NCBI GenBank assembly: GCA_030591905.1
Contig: JAUVAE010000007.1
Span: 1-13,886 of the forward strand
Direction: 5' to 3'
Source: Candidatus Komeilibacteria bacterium
Lineage (GTDB): Bacteria > Patescibacteriota > Patescibacteriia > UBA1558 > S5-K13
DNA length: 13,886 nt
Position numbers and translations under genes: made by a program. A model generated the notes under the pieces. That model saw nothing but the letters and a program-made list of their open reading frames with translations. It was not told the DNA's origin and ran no database searches. Below, one piece after another: positions 1 to 6,516 of the stretch (positions within the stretch are counted from its first letter, which is position 1; every line of letters starts with the position of its first letter).

Positions 1-1782
1 AACTCGGCCTCTAAATTGATGTAAAGAAGCTAAGCCAAAACGGTCAGCCCCTTCAATCATCATAATAGTAGCATTAGGATAATCAATTCCGACTTCAATC
101 ACTGAAGTAGAAACTAAAATTTTAGTTTTATTGTTAGCAAAATTATCTAAAACTTCTTTTTTTTCATCTTCTTTCATTCTGCCATGCAAATATCCTATTT
201 CTAAATTAGGAAATATTTCATTATTTAATTTTTCATACTCCTGAGTAACTGATTTAACGCCCAATTTATCAGATTCATTAATCAAAGGACAAACTACAAA
301 AACTTGGTGACCCTTTTTAATATGATTATAAATAAATTCATAAGCTTTAGTTCTATTCTTAGGCTCCACTAATTTAGTGATAATCTCTTTACGACCCAGG
401 GGTTTTTCTTTGATTCTAGAAATATCTAAGTCGCCATAGATTGTTAAGGATAAGCTTCTGGGTATAGGAGTGGCAGTCATTGATAAAAAGTGGGGACTTT
501 TTTTGAGTTTTGATTTTTTTAATAAATTATGTCTTTGCTCTACTCCAAATCTATGTTGTTCATCTACAATTATTAAACCTAGTTTTTTAAATCCTACATT
601 TTTATTAATAACTGAGTGAGTGCCGATAATGAAGTTTATTTCTCCTTTATTAATTTTTTCAGTAAGTTTCTTCTTGCTTAAAGTTTCAGCTATCTTTTTT
701 TGTCCATTATAGATTCGACAGTCTTTATTAGTAAAAAGAGCTATATTTATGTTTTCTTTTTTTAAATATTCAATGATGTTCTTAAAATGTTGTTTAGCTA
801 AAATTTGAGTGGGAACCATAAAAGCAACTTGATATTTATCCAAAATAGTATTATAGGCAGACATTAGAGCTACAATAGTTTTTCCAGAACCGACATCTCC
901 TTCTAATAGTCTGTTCATAGGAATGTTTTTTTCTAAGTCTTGGAGTATTTGCCAAGCAGTTTTTCGTTGATCATTAGTTAATTCAAAAGGTAAAGATTGA
1001 ACAAATTTTTTAATTTTATCCTCATGAAATTTAATTTGAATAGCTTTATTTTTTTGATTGTCTCTTTTAATAGACTTCGCTAAAGAGATTAAAGTAAATA
1101 TTTCATTAAAAGCAATTCTTTTTTTAGCTTGTTCAAGTTTTTTTTGATTATCTGGAAAATGAATTTGTCGAATAGCTTCGTCTAAAATTAATAAGTTTTC
1201 ATCTTTTCCTGCGGACGGGATCCCGCCTTGCGATGATAGTATTTCGTTTGGAAGCCACTCTTCTAAAAGATAAGTAGCTGGTAAACAAGCTTTTATTAAA
1301 AATCTAATTTGTTTTTGAGTTAGTTTTTCAGTACTTGGATAAATGGGAACTATTCTAGCTGTATGAGTAGTCTGAGAGCCTATCTTCTCATAAGAAGGAC
1401 TAATAAAAGAATAGCCTAATAAAGTTTTTTTAACTTTTCCAGAAATAAAGATTTTATCTCTTGGTTTAATATTTTTAACAATAAAAGGTTGATTAAACCA
1501 AACAATTTGTACTTGATCAGTCTCGTCTTCTAAAAGAGCCTCAGTAATATTCATTCGTCTAGTTTTAGCTCTTTTATTATTGATTAAGGTTATAGTGCCT
1601 TGAACAGTAGCTGTTTCGTCATTTTTTAAATCTTTTATTTTTTTAATTTTAGAATAATCATCATAACGGAACGGGTAATAAAAAAGAATATCTTCCACTT
1701 TATGTAGTCCAAGTCTTTGGAGTTTTTTATAGATACTAGGCCCAATGCTATAAATTTGGTCTAGGGTTGTATTTAAGTTCAT
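1..1782 (-). CDS. recG: ATP-dependent DNA helicase RecG (3'-truncated by window edge)
   Basis: RecG remodels stalled replication forks and branch-migrates Holliday junctions in the cytoplasm. 594 residues are visible, reading leftward from ATG at 1782-1780. The N-terminal part (about residues 1-230) fits the wedge/OB domain. The helicase core follows: Walker A GDVGSGKT at 295-302, the DEQH box at 407-410, then SMTATPIPRSL. The last visible residues, HQFRGRV, begin helicase motif VI (QxRGRxGR). RecG proteins are usually near 690 residues, so roughly the last 90-100 lie outside the window. The start is supported by a good fit of the N-terminus and by an extended -10 box six bases upstream. One oddity is a GC-rich palindrome translated in frame at about residues 183-192 (see the repeat entry). 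The gene is divergent from the small ORF at 1870. Confidence 0.96.
   Translation of the reverse strand, partial: MNLNTTLDQIYSIGPSIYKKLQRLGLHKVEDILFYYPFRYDDYSKIKKIKDLKNDETATVQGTITLINNKRAKTRRMNITEALLEDETDQVQIVWFNQPFIVKNIKPRDKIFISGKVKKTLLGYSFISPSYEKIGSQTTHTARIVPIYPSTEKLTQKQIRFLIKACLPATYLLEEWLPNEILSSQGGIPSAGKDENLLILDEAIRQIHFPDNQKKLEQAKKRIAFNEIFTLISLAKSIKRDNQKNKAIQIKFHEDKIKKFVQSLPFELTNDQRKTAWQILQDLEKNIPMNRLLEGDVGSGKTIVALMSAYNTILDKYQVAFMVPTQILAKQHFKNIIEYLKKENINIALFTNKDCRIYNGQKKIAETLSKKKLTEKINKGEINFIIGTHSVINKNVGFKKLGLIIVDEQHRFGVEQRHNLLKKSKLKKSPHFLSMTATPIPRSLSLTIYGDLDISRIKEKPLGRKEIITKLVEPKNRTKAYEFIYNHIKKGHQVFVVCPLINESDKLGVKSVTQEYEKLNNEIFPNLEIGYLHGRMKEDEKKEVLDNFANNKTKILVSTSVIEVGIDYPNATIMMIEGADRFGLASLHQFRGRV
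1209..1232. repeat. GC-rich palindromic insert inside recG
   Basis: A GC-rich patch interrupts AT-rich recG. Its core is the perfect 10-bp palindrome CGGGATCCCG at 1216-1225, with further G/C-rich flanks on both sides. On the recG strand it encodes the in-frame peptide SSQGGIPSAG. It falls in the linker between 'LPNEIL' and 'LDEAIRQIHFP', where other RecG proteins normally have a shorter loop. It looks like a small palindromic element tolerated inside a gene, comparable in principle to Rickettsia palindromic elements. That origin is inference. Confidence 0.6.
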
Positions 1783-1788
1783 GGTTTA

Positions 1789-1797
1789 ATTCTAGCA
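1789..1797 (-). promoter_or_regulatory. Extended -10 box of recG promoter (leaderless type)
   Basis: Read on the minus strand this is TGC-TAGAAT, an extended -10 element. Exactly six bases separate it from the recG ATG. A start site at the usual distance would fall on or next to the A of the ATG, so the message would be leaderless. No Shine-Dalgarno sequence is present. The -35 region is weak (TTTAGT or TTAGTC), consistent with an extended -10 promoter. Confidence 0.55.
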
Positions 1798-1858
1798 GAT
1801 ATTAGTTATTGACTAAATAGGAGATATCCGTTAAGTTTATAGTAAATAAAATAAGAAA

Positions 1859-1864
1859 AGGAGG
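1859..1864 (+). promoter_or_regulatory. Strong Shine-Dalgarno sequence of the 36-residue ORF
   Basis: AGGAGG sits five bases before the ATG at 1870. It is the only consensus ribosome binding site I see ahead of a gene in the low-GC part of the window, and it is the main reason to call the short ORF real. A possible promoter upstream has -35 TTGACT at 1809-1814, but the -10 candidates (TAAGTT at 1832 or TATAGT at 1838) are poor or badly spaced. Confidence 0.7.
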
Positions 1865-1869
1865 ATATT

Positions 1870-1980
1870 ATGACTAAAAGATGGATAGTCCAGAGGTTGA
1901 CTGGAAAAGACAAGAAGAAAGATGATGATTGGAGTATTATTCCGGCTATGCAGCCAGATGGTGTACCTATGAAAGACTAG
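1870..1980 (+). CDS. Small hypothetical protein, 36 residues
   Basis: I do not recognise this protein. The ORF starts with ATG five bases after AGGAGG and ends in TAG. It encodes 36 residues with a basic N-terminal half (MTKRWIVQRLTGKDKKK), a DDDW segment, and a C-terminus rich in Pro, Met and Asp (IIPAMQPDGVPMKD). There is no hydrophobic segment, so it should be soluble. It is a single-gene unit between divergent recG and the terminator at 2072-2097, with a roughly 90-base 3' untranslated part that can form a hairpin. The ribosome binding site and the isolated terminator argue for a real gene. It could instead be the short reading frame of a structured RNA. Confidence 0.6.
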   Translation: MTKRWIVQRLTGKDKKKDDDWSIIPAMQPDGVPMKD

Positions 1981-2019
1981 GCATCACATTTGTTGTCGGG
2001 TTTGCAGATAGTTTTTCCG

Positions 2020-2043
2020 CGTCGTATTTTTAGAATGCGTACG
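2020..2043 (+). other. Imperfect hairpin in the 3' region of the small ORF transcript
   Basis: CGTCGTATT (2020-2028) can pair with AATGCGTACG (2034-2043) around a five-base loop, giving nine pairs with one G-U and one bulged base. It lies between the stop codon at 1980 and the terminator. It may be a structured 3' UTR or part of a small RNA. Pairing is visible in the sequence, but function is not known. Confidence 0.35.
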
Positions 2044-2071
2044 ATCTAAGGCATATATTCAATTCAAGATA

Positions 2072-2097
2072 GCACGTATTTAATTACGTGCTTTTTT
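2072..2097 (+). terminator. Intrinsic terminator after the 36-residue ORF
   Basis: Perfect 7-bp stem GCACGTA (2072-2078) and TACGTGC (2085-2091) with a six-base loop, followed directly by six T residues. A classical Rho-independent terminator. Confidence 0.88.
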
Positions 2098-2098
2098 C

Positions 2099-2127
2099 TT
2101 GTTTTTAGGGCTTAATTTTACTATAAT
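2099..2127 (+). promoter_or_regulatory. Promoter of the two-TM Glu-rich protein gene
   Basis: A perfect TATAAT (2122-2127) lies 17 bases after TTGTTT (2099-2104), just past the preceding terminator. The expected start near 2134 leaves a leader of about 34 bases before ATG at 2168. That leader has no recognisable Shine-Dalgarno sequence. Confidence 0.6.
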
Positions 2128-2167
2128 TAAAGAATAAAGCGATAGTTTAATTAATTAATCAAAGATT

Positions 2168-2515
2168 ATGGATAAAAAGAAAATTTTAGGAATTGTTTTA
2201 ATTATCTTGGGAATAGTATTATTTTTATTAAAAGTAGATTTGTGGATCTATTTAGTCGTATTAATAATTGGTGTTGTACTTTTATTGTGTAAATGTAAAA
2301 GATGTTATGTGAGTAAAAAAGAGGAAGCTCCAGAGGAAAAAATAGAAGAAGAGAAAAAAGAGGAAGCTCCAATTGAAGTAGAGCTAGGAACAGAGGAAGC
2401 TCCAGAAGAAAAAATTGAAGAAGCTGCTCCAATTGAAGTAGAGCTAGAAGAAGAGAAAGTTTCAGAGATTCCAGAAGTTTCCGAAATGGAGGAAGAAAAT
2501 AAAGAAGTCGAATAA
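2168..2515 (+). CDS. Two-TM membrane protein with Glu-rich repeated cytoplasmic tail
   Basis: I do not recognise a named family. The 115-residue protein has two hydrophobic segments (about residues 6-21 and 26-41) separated by a short KVDLW turn, then a Cys/Lys cluster (C41, C43, C46) and an acidic tail from about residue 50. The tail contains two copies of a unit of the form EEAPEEKIEE...APIEVEL. Positive charges at the N-terminus and after the second segment suggest a hairpin with both ends in the cytoplasm. The gene is monocistronic, with its own TATAAT promoter and a strong terminator. The tail could be a flexible binding or spacer region, but nothing in the sequence assigns a function. 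Confidence 0.8.
   Translation: MDKKKILGIVLIILGIVLFLLKVDLWIYLVVLIIGVVLLLCKCKRCYVSKKEEAPEEKIEEEKKEEAPIEVELGTEEAPEEKIEEAAPIEVELEEEKVSEIPEVSEMEEENKEVE
2321..2446 (+). repeat. Tandem coding repeat in the Glu-rich tail (2 copies)
   Basis: Two diverged copies, 2321-2386 and 2393-2446. Both begin GAGGAAGCTCCAGA and end AATTGAAGTAGAGCTA. The second copy is shorter by about 12 bases in the middle. The copies keep frame, so the repeat expands the acidic tail of the protein. Confidence 0.8.
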
Positions 2516-2534
2516 TTTTAGTATAATCAAATAT

Positions 2535-2570
2535 AAATAGACACGCTCATTTTCGCGTGTCTATTTTTTT
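2535..2570 (+). terminator. Intrinsic terminator after the two-TM protein gene
   Basis: AAATAGACACGC (2535-2546) pairs perfectly with GCGTGTCTATTT (2555-2566) around an eight-base loop, and the T run continues to 2570. The A-rich left flank could also let it act in reverse. The next promoter's -10 box begins immediately after it. Confidence 0.9.
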
Positions 2571-2571
2571 A

Positions 2572-2580
2572 TGCTATAAT
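2572..2580 (+). promoter_or_regulatory. Extended -10 box of the pilus cluster promoter (leaderless type)
   Basis: TGC-TATAAT, an extended -10 element with a perfect hexamer, is followed by six bases and the ATG at 2587. The -35 position falls inside the preceding terminator hairpin and is poor (TTCGCG). Transcription from here would start on or next to the ATG. The layout matches that at recG. Confidence 0.65.
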
Positions 2581-2586
2581 TAAGGT

Positions 2587-3363
2587 ATGTTTATCGTATT
2601 TTTCTTTATTTTTGGTGCAATTTTAGGCAGTTTTATTAACTGTTTGGTTTATCGTCTAAAAGAAGAAAAGAGTATGTTGGGGAGATCTTTTTGTCCTAAA
2701 TGTAAACATACTTTGGGTTTTTTTGATTTATTTCCTTTGCTTTCTTATATTTTTTTAGGGGCAAAATGTAGATATTGTAAGCAGAAGATAAATATTCAAT
2801 ATTTATTAGTGGAATTATTTACAGGTTTTATTTTTGCATTTGGATATTGGTTTTATTTTGTTCATAAATTATGGTTTACGGATAATATTTTATTTTTAAT
2901 ATTTTATCTAATAATTAATGTATTTTTAATAATCATTTTTATATATGATTTGAAATATTATTTAGTTTTAGATGTAATTGTTTGGCCAGCAATAATAATT
3001 GCTTTCTTTTTTAATTTTTTAATTTTAAAAGTGGATTTATTAAGTTTATTAATTGCGGGAGTTGTTGGTGTTTTGTTTTTTGGTCTACAATTTGTTGTTT
3101 CTAAGGGGAAATGGATAGGAGGAGGAGATATTTTAATTGGATTATTAATTGGTTTTATTGTCGGATGGCCAAGCATTTTATTAGTTATATTTATAGCTTA
3201 TATTTTAGGTAGCATTATTGGGCTTATTTTATTGAGTATCAAAAAAAGAAAATGGTCAAGTAAAGTTCCTTTTGGACCATTTTTAGTTTTTAGTGTTTGG
3301 TTGGTAATGTTATTTGGAAATATTATATGGGATTGGTATTTGATTAAAATTTTAGGTTTTTAA
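2587..3363 (+). CDS. Prepilin peptidase (type IV leader peptidase, A24 family)
   Basis: An inner-membrane aspartyl protease that removes the short leader of type IV pilin-like proteins and usually N-methylates the new N-terminus. At 258 residues it matches the family size. The N-terminal part has 'GSFINCLVYRL' followed by the two paired-Cys motifs CPKC (C36, C39) and CRYC (C61, C64) of the bacterial form. The catalytic aspartates fit D121 in FIYDLKYYLV and D181 in GGGD. The rest is multi-TM and ends with the typical 'VPFGPFL' segment. It is the first gene of the pilus cluster, and its likely substrates are the pilins encoded next. The start is ATG, six bases after an extended -10 box. I leave the symbol empty because pilD, comC and tadV style names cannot be separated from sequence alone. 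Confidence 0.95.
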   Translation: MFIVFFFIFGAILGSFINCLVYRLKEEKSMLGRSFCPKCKHTLGFFDLFPLLSYIFLGAKCRYCKQKINIQYLLVELFTGFIFAFGYWFYFVHKLWFTDNILFLIFYLIINVFLIIIFIYDLKYYLVLDVIVWPAIIIAFFFNFLILKVDLLSLLIAGVVGVLFFGLQFVVSKGKWIGGGDILIGLLIGFIVGWPSILLVIFIAYILGSIIGLILLSIKKRKWSSKVPFGPFLVFSVWLVMLFGNIIWDWYLIKILGF

Positions 3364-3394
3364 ATTATTAATCGACATTTATTTATATAAGAGT

Positions 3395-3997
3395 ATGAAA
3401 TCTATTTTAAAAAAGAAATATGGATTTATCCCTCACCTTTTTATTTTTTTTAAAAAACAAAAAGGTGAGGGGTTTAGTTTATTAGAAATTCTCGTTTCAA
3501 TGACTATTTTTATAGTTATATTAACTTTAGTTATGTTTAATTACCGACGAGGAGAGGATTCTAATATTTTTACATTGCAAGCCTTTGATATAGAGGATTC
3601 TATCAGAAGTGTTCAAAATATGGCTTTAACTGGTAAAGAGATTGATAATTATATGCCAAATGCTTATGGTATATTTTTTGGTGGGACTAATGGTGAGATT
3701 GTAATATATGGAGACGATGGTGATAACATTTTTAATGAAGCCAATGATTCGGTTTATTCTAAGAGTTTTTTACATGATAATATAAGTTTTGGTGAACATA
3801 CTTTATTCTGTGAGGGTCTTAAGTATAGTACAGATTTAAATATAGTTTTTATACCACCTAAGCCAACAATGATAATTAATAACGATTCTACATGTTCAAG
3901 TTCGGTTATTTTTTTGAGTAGTAGTAGTGTTGATGGAGTGTGGAGCACTTATTTTGATACTATCAGTGGTAGAACTTGGACAGAATTTAATCAATAG
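3395..3997 (+). CDS. Type IV pilin-like protein, FimT/GspH-like
   Basis: A 200-residue prepilin-like protein. The processing site fits G26|F27 in GEG-FSLLEILVSMTIFIVI, with the conserved Glu at +5 (E31), followed by a hydrophobic helix and an extracytoplasmic domain of mostly beta character. The size and the helix resemble pseudopilins of the GspH/FimT group, which prime or cap the filament. The leader of 26 residues is long; these leaders are commonly under 10-15. Much of the leader is encoded by a long inverted repeat (3430-3471), and no in-frame ATG, GTG or TTG lies nearer the cleavage site. The gene ends four bases before the next pilin gene. I am confident of the pilin class and less sure of the subtype. 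Confidence 0.88.
   Translation: MKSILKKKYGFIPHLFIFFKKQKGEGFSLLEILVSMTIFIVILTLVMFNYRRGEDSNIFTLQAFDIEDSIRSVQNMALTGKEIDNYMPNAYGIFFGGTNGEIVIYGDDGDNIFNEANDSVYSKSFLHDNISFGEHTLFCEGLKYSTDLNIVFIPPKPTMIINNDSTCSSSVIFLSSSSVDGVWSTYFDTISGRTWTEFNQ
3430..3471. repeat. Long inverted repeat within the pilin leader coding sequence
   Basis: CCCTCACCTTTTT (3430-3442) and AAAAAGGTGAGGG (3459-3471) form a perfect 13-bp inverted repeat. The spacer is T-rich then A-rich and can extend the stem by several more A-T pairs. It encodes PHLFIFFKKQKGEG just before the pilin hydrophobic start. No T tract follows, so it is not a standard terminator. It may be an inserted palindromic element or an mRNA hairpin affecting translation. 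Confidence 0.75.
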
Positions 3998-4001
3998 TTA
4001 T

Positions 4002-4775
4002 ATGCAAGATAAAAATAAGAACAAATTATTTAAAAAGTTGAAGATATTAATATTTAATAATGGTTTATTTTGTCGGGGTTTTAGTAAAACAAGGGGTCAG
4101 GGCATTTTAGAAGTTGTTATTGCTATATCTGTTGTTATTGTTGGATTAGTTTCAATAATGAGTTTAGTTATTTTTAACATTAAAGTTCAAGGTTATAATC
4201 ATAATATGTTAATTGCTTCTAATTTATCCCGGGAAGGAATTGAAATTATTAGAAATATTAGAGATAGTAATTGGCTTGATTCAGAAAAAGAATGGGACGA
4301 CTCTTTATTTCATGGAGACGGAGAGAGCATCCCTTCTACTGAAGATAATGAGAATAGTTTTATTACTTTTAACAGATCATCTTGGGAGCTTGATAATTTT
4401 TCTTATGATGTTGTTCCAGTTGGTATGTTTTGGGAGGATTGTATTGATGATAATCATTCAATTGGTTATGCTGCTTGTAAGTTACATTTTGTTCCAATAT
4501 TGAGTGATCCAGATTATAAAATTTATAATTATGGATATGATTCTTTAGGAAGTTTAATAATTGGTAGTAGTGTTAGTAATTTTTATCGTTTAATTTATAT
4601 AAATGAAATATGCGATACTGGTATTGAAGAGAAAATTTTAACTAATCATGGAGAACGTTGTAAAGATTTTTTTTATGATAAGATTGGTTTACAAGTTATA
4701 TCAAAAGTTGGTTGGAAAGACACTGGTTCAATAAGAATAGTGGAGGCAGAGGAAAGGTTATATAATTGGAAATAA
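4002..4775 (+). CDS. Type IV pilin-like protein, PilV-like
   Basis: A 257-residue prepilin-like protein. The cleavage site fits G32|Q33 in RG-QGILEVVIAISVVIVGLV, placing the conserved Glu at +5 (E37), then one hydrophobic helix. The helix is followed by 'NLSREGIEIIRNIRDSNWL', a stretch I associate with PilV-like minor pilins of CPR bacteria. I chose ATG at 4002, four bases after the previous stop. The frame is open back to an ATG at 3927, but that would overlap the upstream pilin by 71 bases and make the leader even longer. The extracytoplasmic part has several Cys residues that could form disulfides. Minor pilins of this type usually contribute to filament initiation or tip complexes. Confidence 0.87.
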   Translation: MQDKNKNKLFKKLKILIFNNGLFCRGFSKTRGQGILEVVIAISVVIVGLVSIMSLVIFNIKVQGYNHNMLIASNLSREGIEIIRNIRDSNWLDSEKEWDDSLFHGDGESIPSTEDNENSFITFNRSSWELDNFSYDVVPVGMFWEDCIDDNHSIGYAACKLHFVPILSDPDYKIYNYGYDSLGSLIIGSSVSNFYRLIYINEICDTGIEEKILTNHGERCKDFFYDKIGLQVISKVGWKDTGSIRIVEAEERLYNWK

Positions 4776-4811
4776 AGGTTTTCCTTAGGAACTATTAAAT
4801 AAATTAGTAAC

Positions 4812-5384
4812 ATGAAAGACAGGAAACAAAAAAAAGGTTTTACATTAATAGAGATGCTCGTGGCTACGGCGTTATTTTTAACAGTAATTACAGCTTCTAT
4901 TGGTATTTTTTTGTCAACAATTATGGCTAATAGTAAAATTAATGCAATGCAAGAAGTTGAAAATGAAGTTAGATATATTGTGGAAATGATATCAAAGGAG
5001 ATTAGATTAGGCACAATATATTATGATTATTACGAAGAGGTTTATGGAGAAGGTTTTAAAAATCCAGTACCTATTGTAGCTTTACGAGATAATGCCGATA
5101 ATATATCATATTTTGCACTTAATGGTGATACTTGGAGTCCGGGTATTGTCCAAATGAGCTTAAATAATGGTGATACTTGGAGTGATTTAAGTACAAATAG
5201 TATTATTGTTGATTCTTTGGATTTTTATCTATTACCAGATTCAAATCCTTTTGCACAAGATGCAGAGATTATTAAACAACCAATGGTAATTTTATATTTA
5301 CAGGCTCATTATAATAAACAAAATGCATCTGATGGACAGATTAGAATTCAAACAGTTATTAGTTCTAGACAATATAAGAAGTAA
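4812..5384 (+). CDS. Type IV pilin-like protein, PilW/PulJ-like
   Basis: A 190-residue prepilin-like protein with a textbook class III signal: MKDRKQKKG|FTLIEMLVATALFL, a nine-residue basic leader, cleavage after Gly and Glu at +5. One hydrophobic helix is followed by 'VENEVRYIVEMISKEIRLG', typical of PilW/PulJ-type minor pilins, and a C-terminal beta-rich domain without Cys. It lies 36 bases after the PilV-like gene and 13 bases before the PilX-like gene, in the usual minor-pilin order (FimT, PilV, PilW, PilX). No clear Shine-Dalgarno sequence is seen. Class assignment is firm; the subtype rests on order and the helix-proximal segment. Confidence 0.88.
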   Translation: MKDRKQKKGFTLIEMLVATALFLTVITASIGIFLSTIMANSKINAMQEVENEVRYIVEMISKEIRLGTIYYDYYEEVYGEGFKNPVPIVALRDNADNISYFALNGDTWSPGIVQMSLNNGDTWSDLSTNSIIVDSLDFYLLPDSNPFAQDAEIIKQPMVILYLQAHYNKQNASDGQIRIQTVISSRQYKK

Positions 5385-5397
5385 TGTATTAAGTATT

Positions 5398-6516
5398 ATG
5401 GTAAAAAACAAAAAAAGATCGGGTTCAGCTATTTTGTTAGCATTGATGATTATGTCTACTATTCTTTCTAGTACTCTATATATTAATGTTTTATCAATTA
5501 GAAGTATGAGACAATCACAAAATATTGATAATTCAATAGTTGCTTTTTATGCTGCTGAAACAGGAAATGAACAAGCAATTTATTATATAAGAAAAGTAGC
5601 AGATTTAAATATTGAGGATTTGATTTTACCAGGTGGTAGTATTGTAGCTGGTGAAAGTTTGATTTCTAGAGAAGTGACTGACAAGGTGAAAAATATTTTA
5701 ATAAGTTTAAAAAAAGATGAAATTTATCAACTGGATGTTTTTGATCAAAATGATTTAAGTTTAGGAAGTTCCATTAGTTATCTTCAATTAAGCTGGAATG
5801 ATAATTGTGCTTCAGACTCAAAAATAGAATTAACAGTAAATGAGTGGGAAGCAGAAGATAATGTAAACTGGGGACAAATGCAAGATCAGATGCATATAAA
5901 TAAATGTTTACTTAGTGAATCGCCAGTAGAAATTGATGGCAGTGGAAGCATTTGTTCGGATATTAAATTAGATGGAATTATGTCATATCAATTTAGATTT
6001 AAGGCTTTGTATTGTGACATATATAATTTAAACATTAAAGCTTTTGATATAAGTGATCAACAAATAGATTTTGAAAATATATATAGTATAGAAAGTGTGG
6101 GTGAATATCCAGTTGACACTAATCAATCAAATCGACAGGCATTACGTGTTAATTTAAGGAAACTTAGTCCTTTGTCTGGACTATTTGATTATGTACTTTT
6201 TTCAGAAAAATCATTAGTAAAAGATATTGGAGCATATACGGGAGGATGGTTTGGTGGAGATTTATTTATATCAACAGATAATTTACCAGATGCAACAAAA
6301 GATATTATGTATTCCTATTCAATTAGAGCTGTTAATGGAACGCCACCATATGAGTGGGAATTAACTGGTGTCATTCCCCCAGGACTGGGAATAAATAATG
6401 AAACAGGAATTCTAAGTGGAAGTGTTACGGAAATCGGAATATACCCTTTATTAATTACTGTTAAAGATGCTGTTGATACAGATTCAAAGACTTTATTTTT
6501 AAAGGTAAATGAATAG
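5398..6516 (+). CDS. PilX-like minor pilin with C-terminal He_PIG Ig-like domain
   Basis: A 372-residue protein starting MVKNKKRSGSAILLALMIM. It has a short basic leader and a hydrophobic helix but lacks the Glu at +5, as PilX/GspK-like proteins often do. The motif 'AFYAAETGNEQA' at residues 49-60 is the usual PilX-type segment after the helix. Residues about 295-370 match the He_PIG putative Ig fold: LPDAT..., GTPPYEWEL, IPPGLGINNETGILSG, then a final strand ending VNE. I chose ATG at 5398, 13 bases after the upstream stop; the frame is open to an ATG at 5323, but that overlaps the PilW-like gene. The Ig-like domain suggests a surface binding or tip role, which is inference. The gene overlaps ligA by eight bases. 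Confidence 0.85.
   Translation: MVKNKKRSGSAILLALMIMSTILSSTLYINVLSIRSMRQSQNIDNSIVAFYAAETGNEQAIYYIRKVADLNIEDLILPGGSIVAGESLISREVTDKVKNILISLKKDEIYQLDVFDQNDLSLGSSISYLQLSWNDNCASDSKIELTVNEWEAEDNVNWGQMQDQMHINKCLLSESPVEIDGSGSICSDIKLDGIMSYQFRFKALYCDIYNLNIKAFDISDQQIDFENIYSIESVGEYPVDTNQSNRQALRVNLRKLSPLSGLFDYVLFSEKSLVKDIGAYTGGWFGGDLFISTDNLPDATKDIMYSYSIRAVNGTPPYEWELTGVIPPGLGINNETGILSGSVTEIGIYPLLITVKDAVDTDSKTLFLKVNE

Noticed and set aside
2202..2432. Minus-strand open frame opposite the Glu-rich protein
   Set aside because: Leu/Phe-rich antisense translation of the GAA/GAG repeats and TM region; no ribosome binding site or promoter.
3927..4001. N-terminal extension of the PilV-like pilin
   Set aside because: It would overlap the upstream pilin by 71 bases and give a leader of 57 residues; ATG 4002 fits the gene spacing better.
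4213..5014. Alternative-frame open frames inside the PilV- and PilW-like genes (4213-4503 plus, 4673-5014 minus)
   Set aside because: Antisense or out-of-frame shadows of clear pilin genes.
5323..5397. N-terminal extension of the PilX-like pilin
   Set aside because: It overlaps the PilW-like gene; ATG 5398 gives a normal short basic leader.
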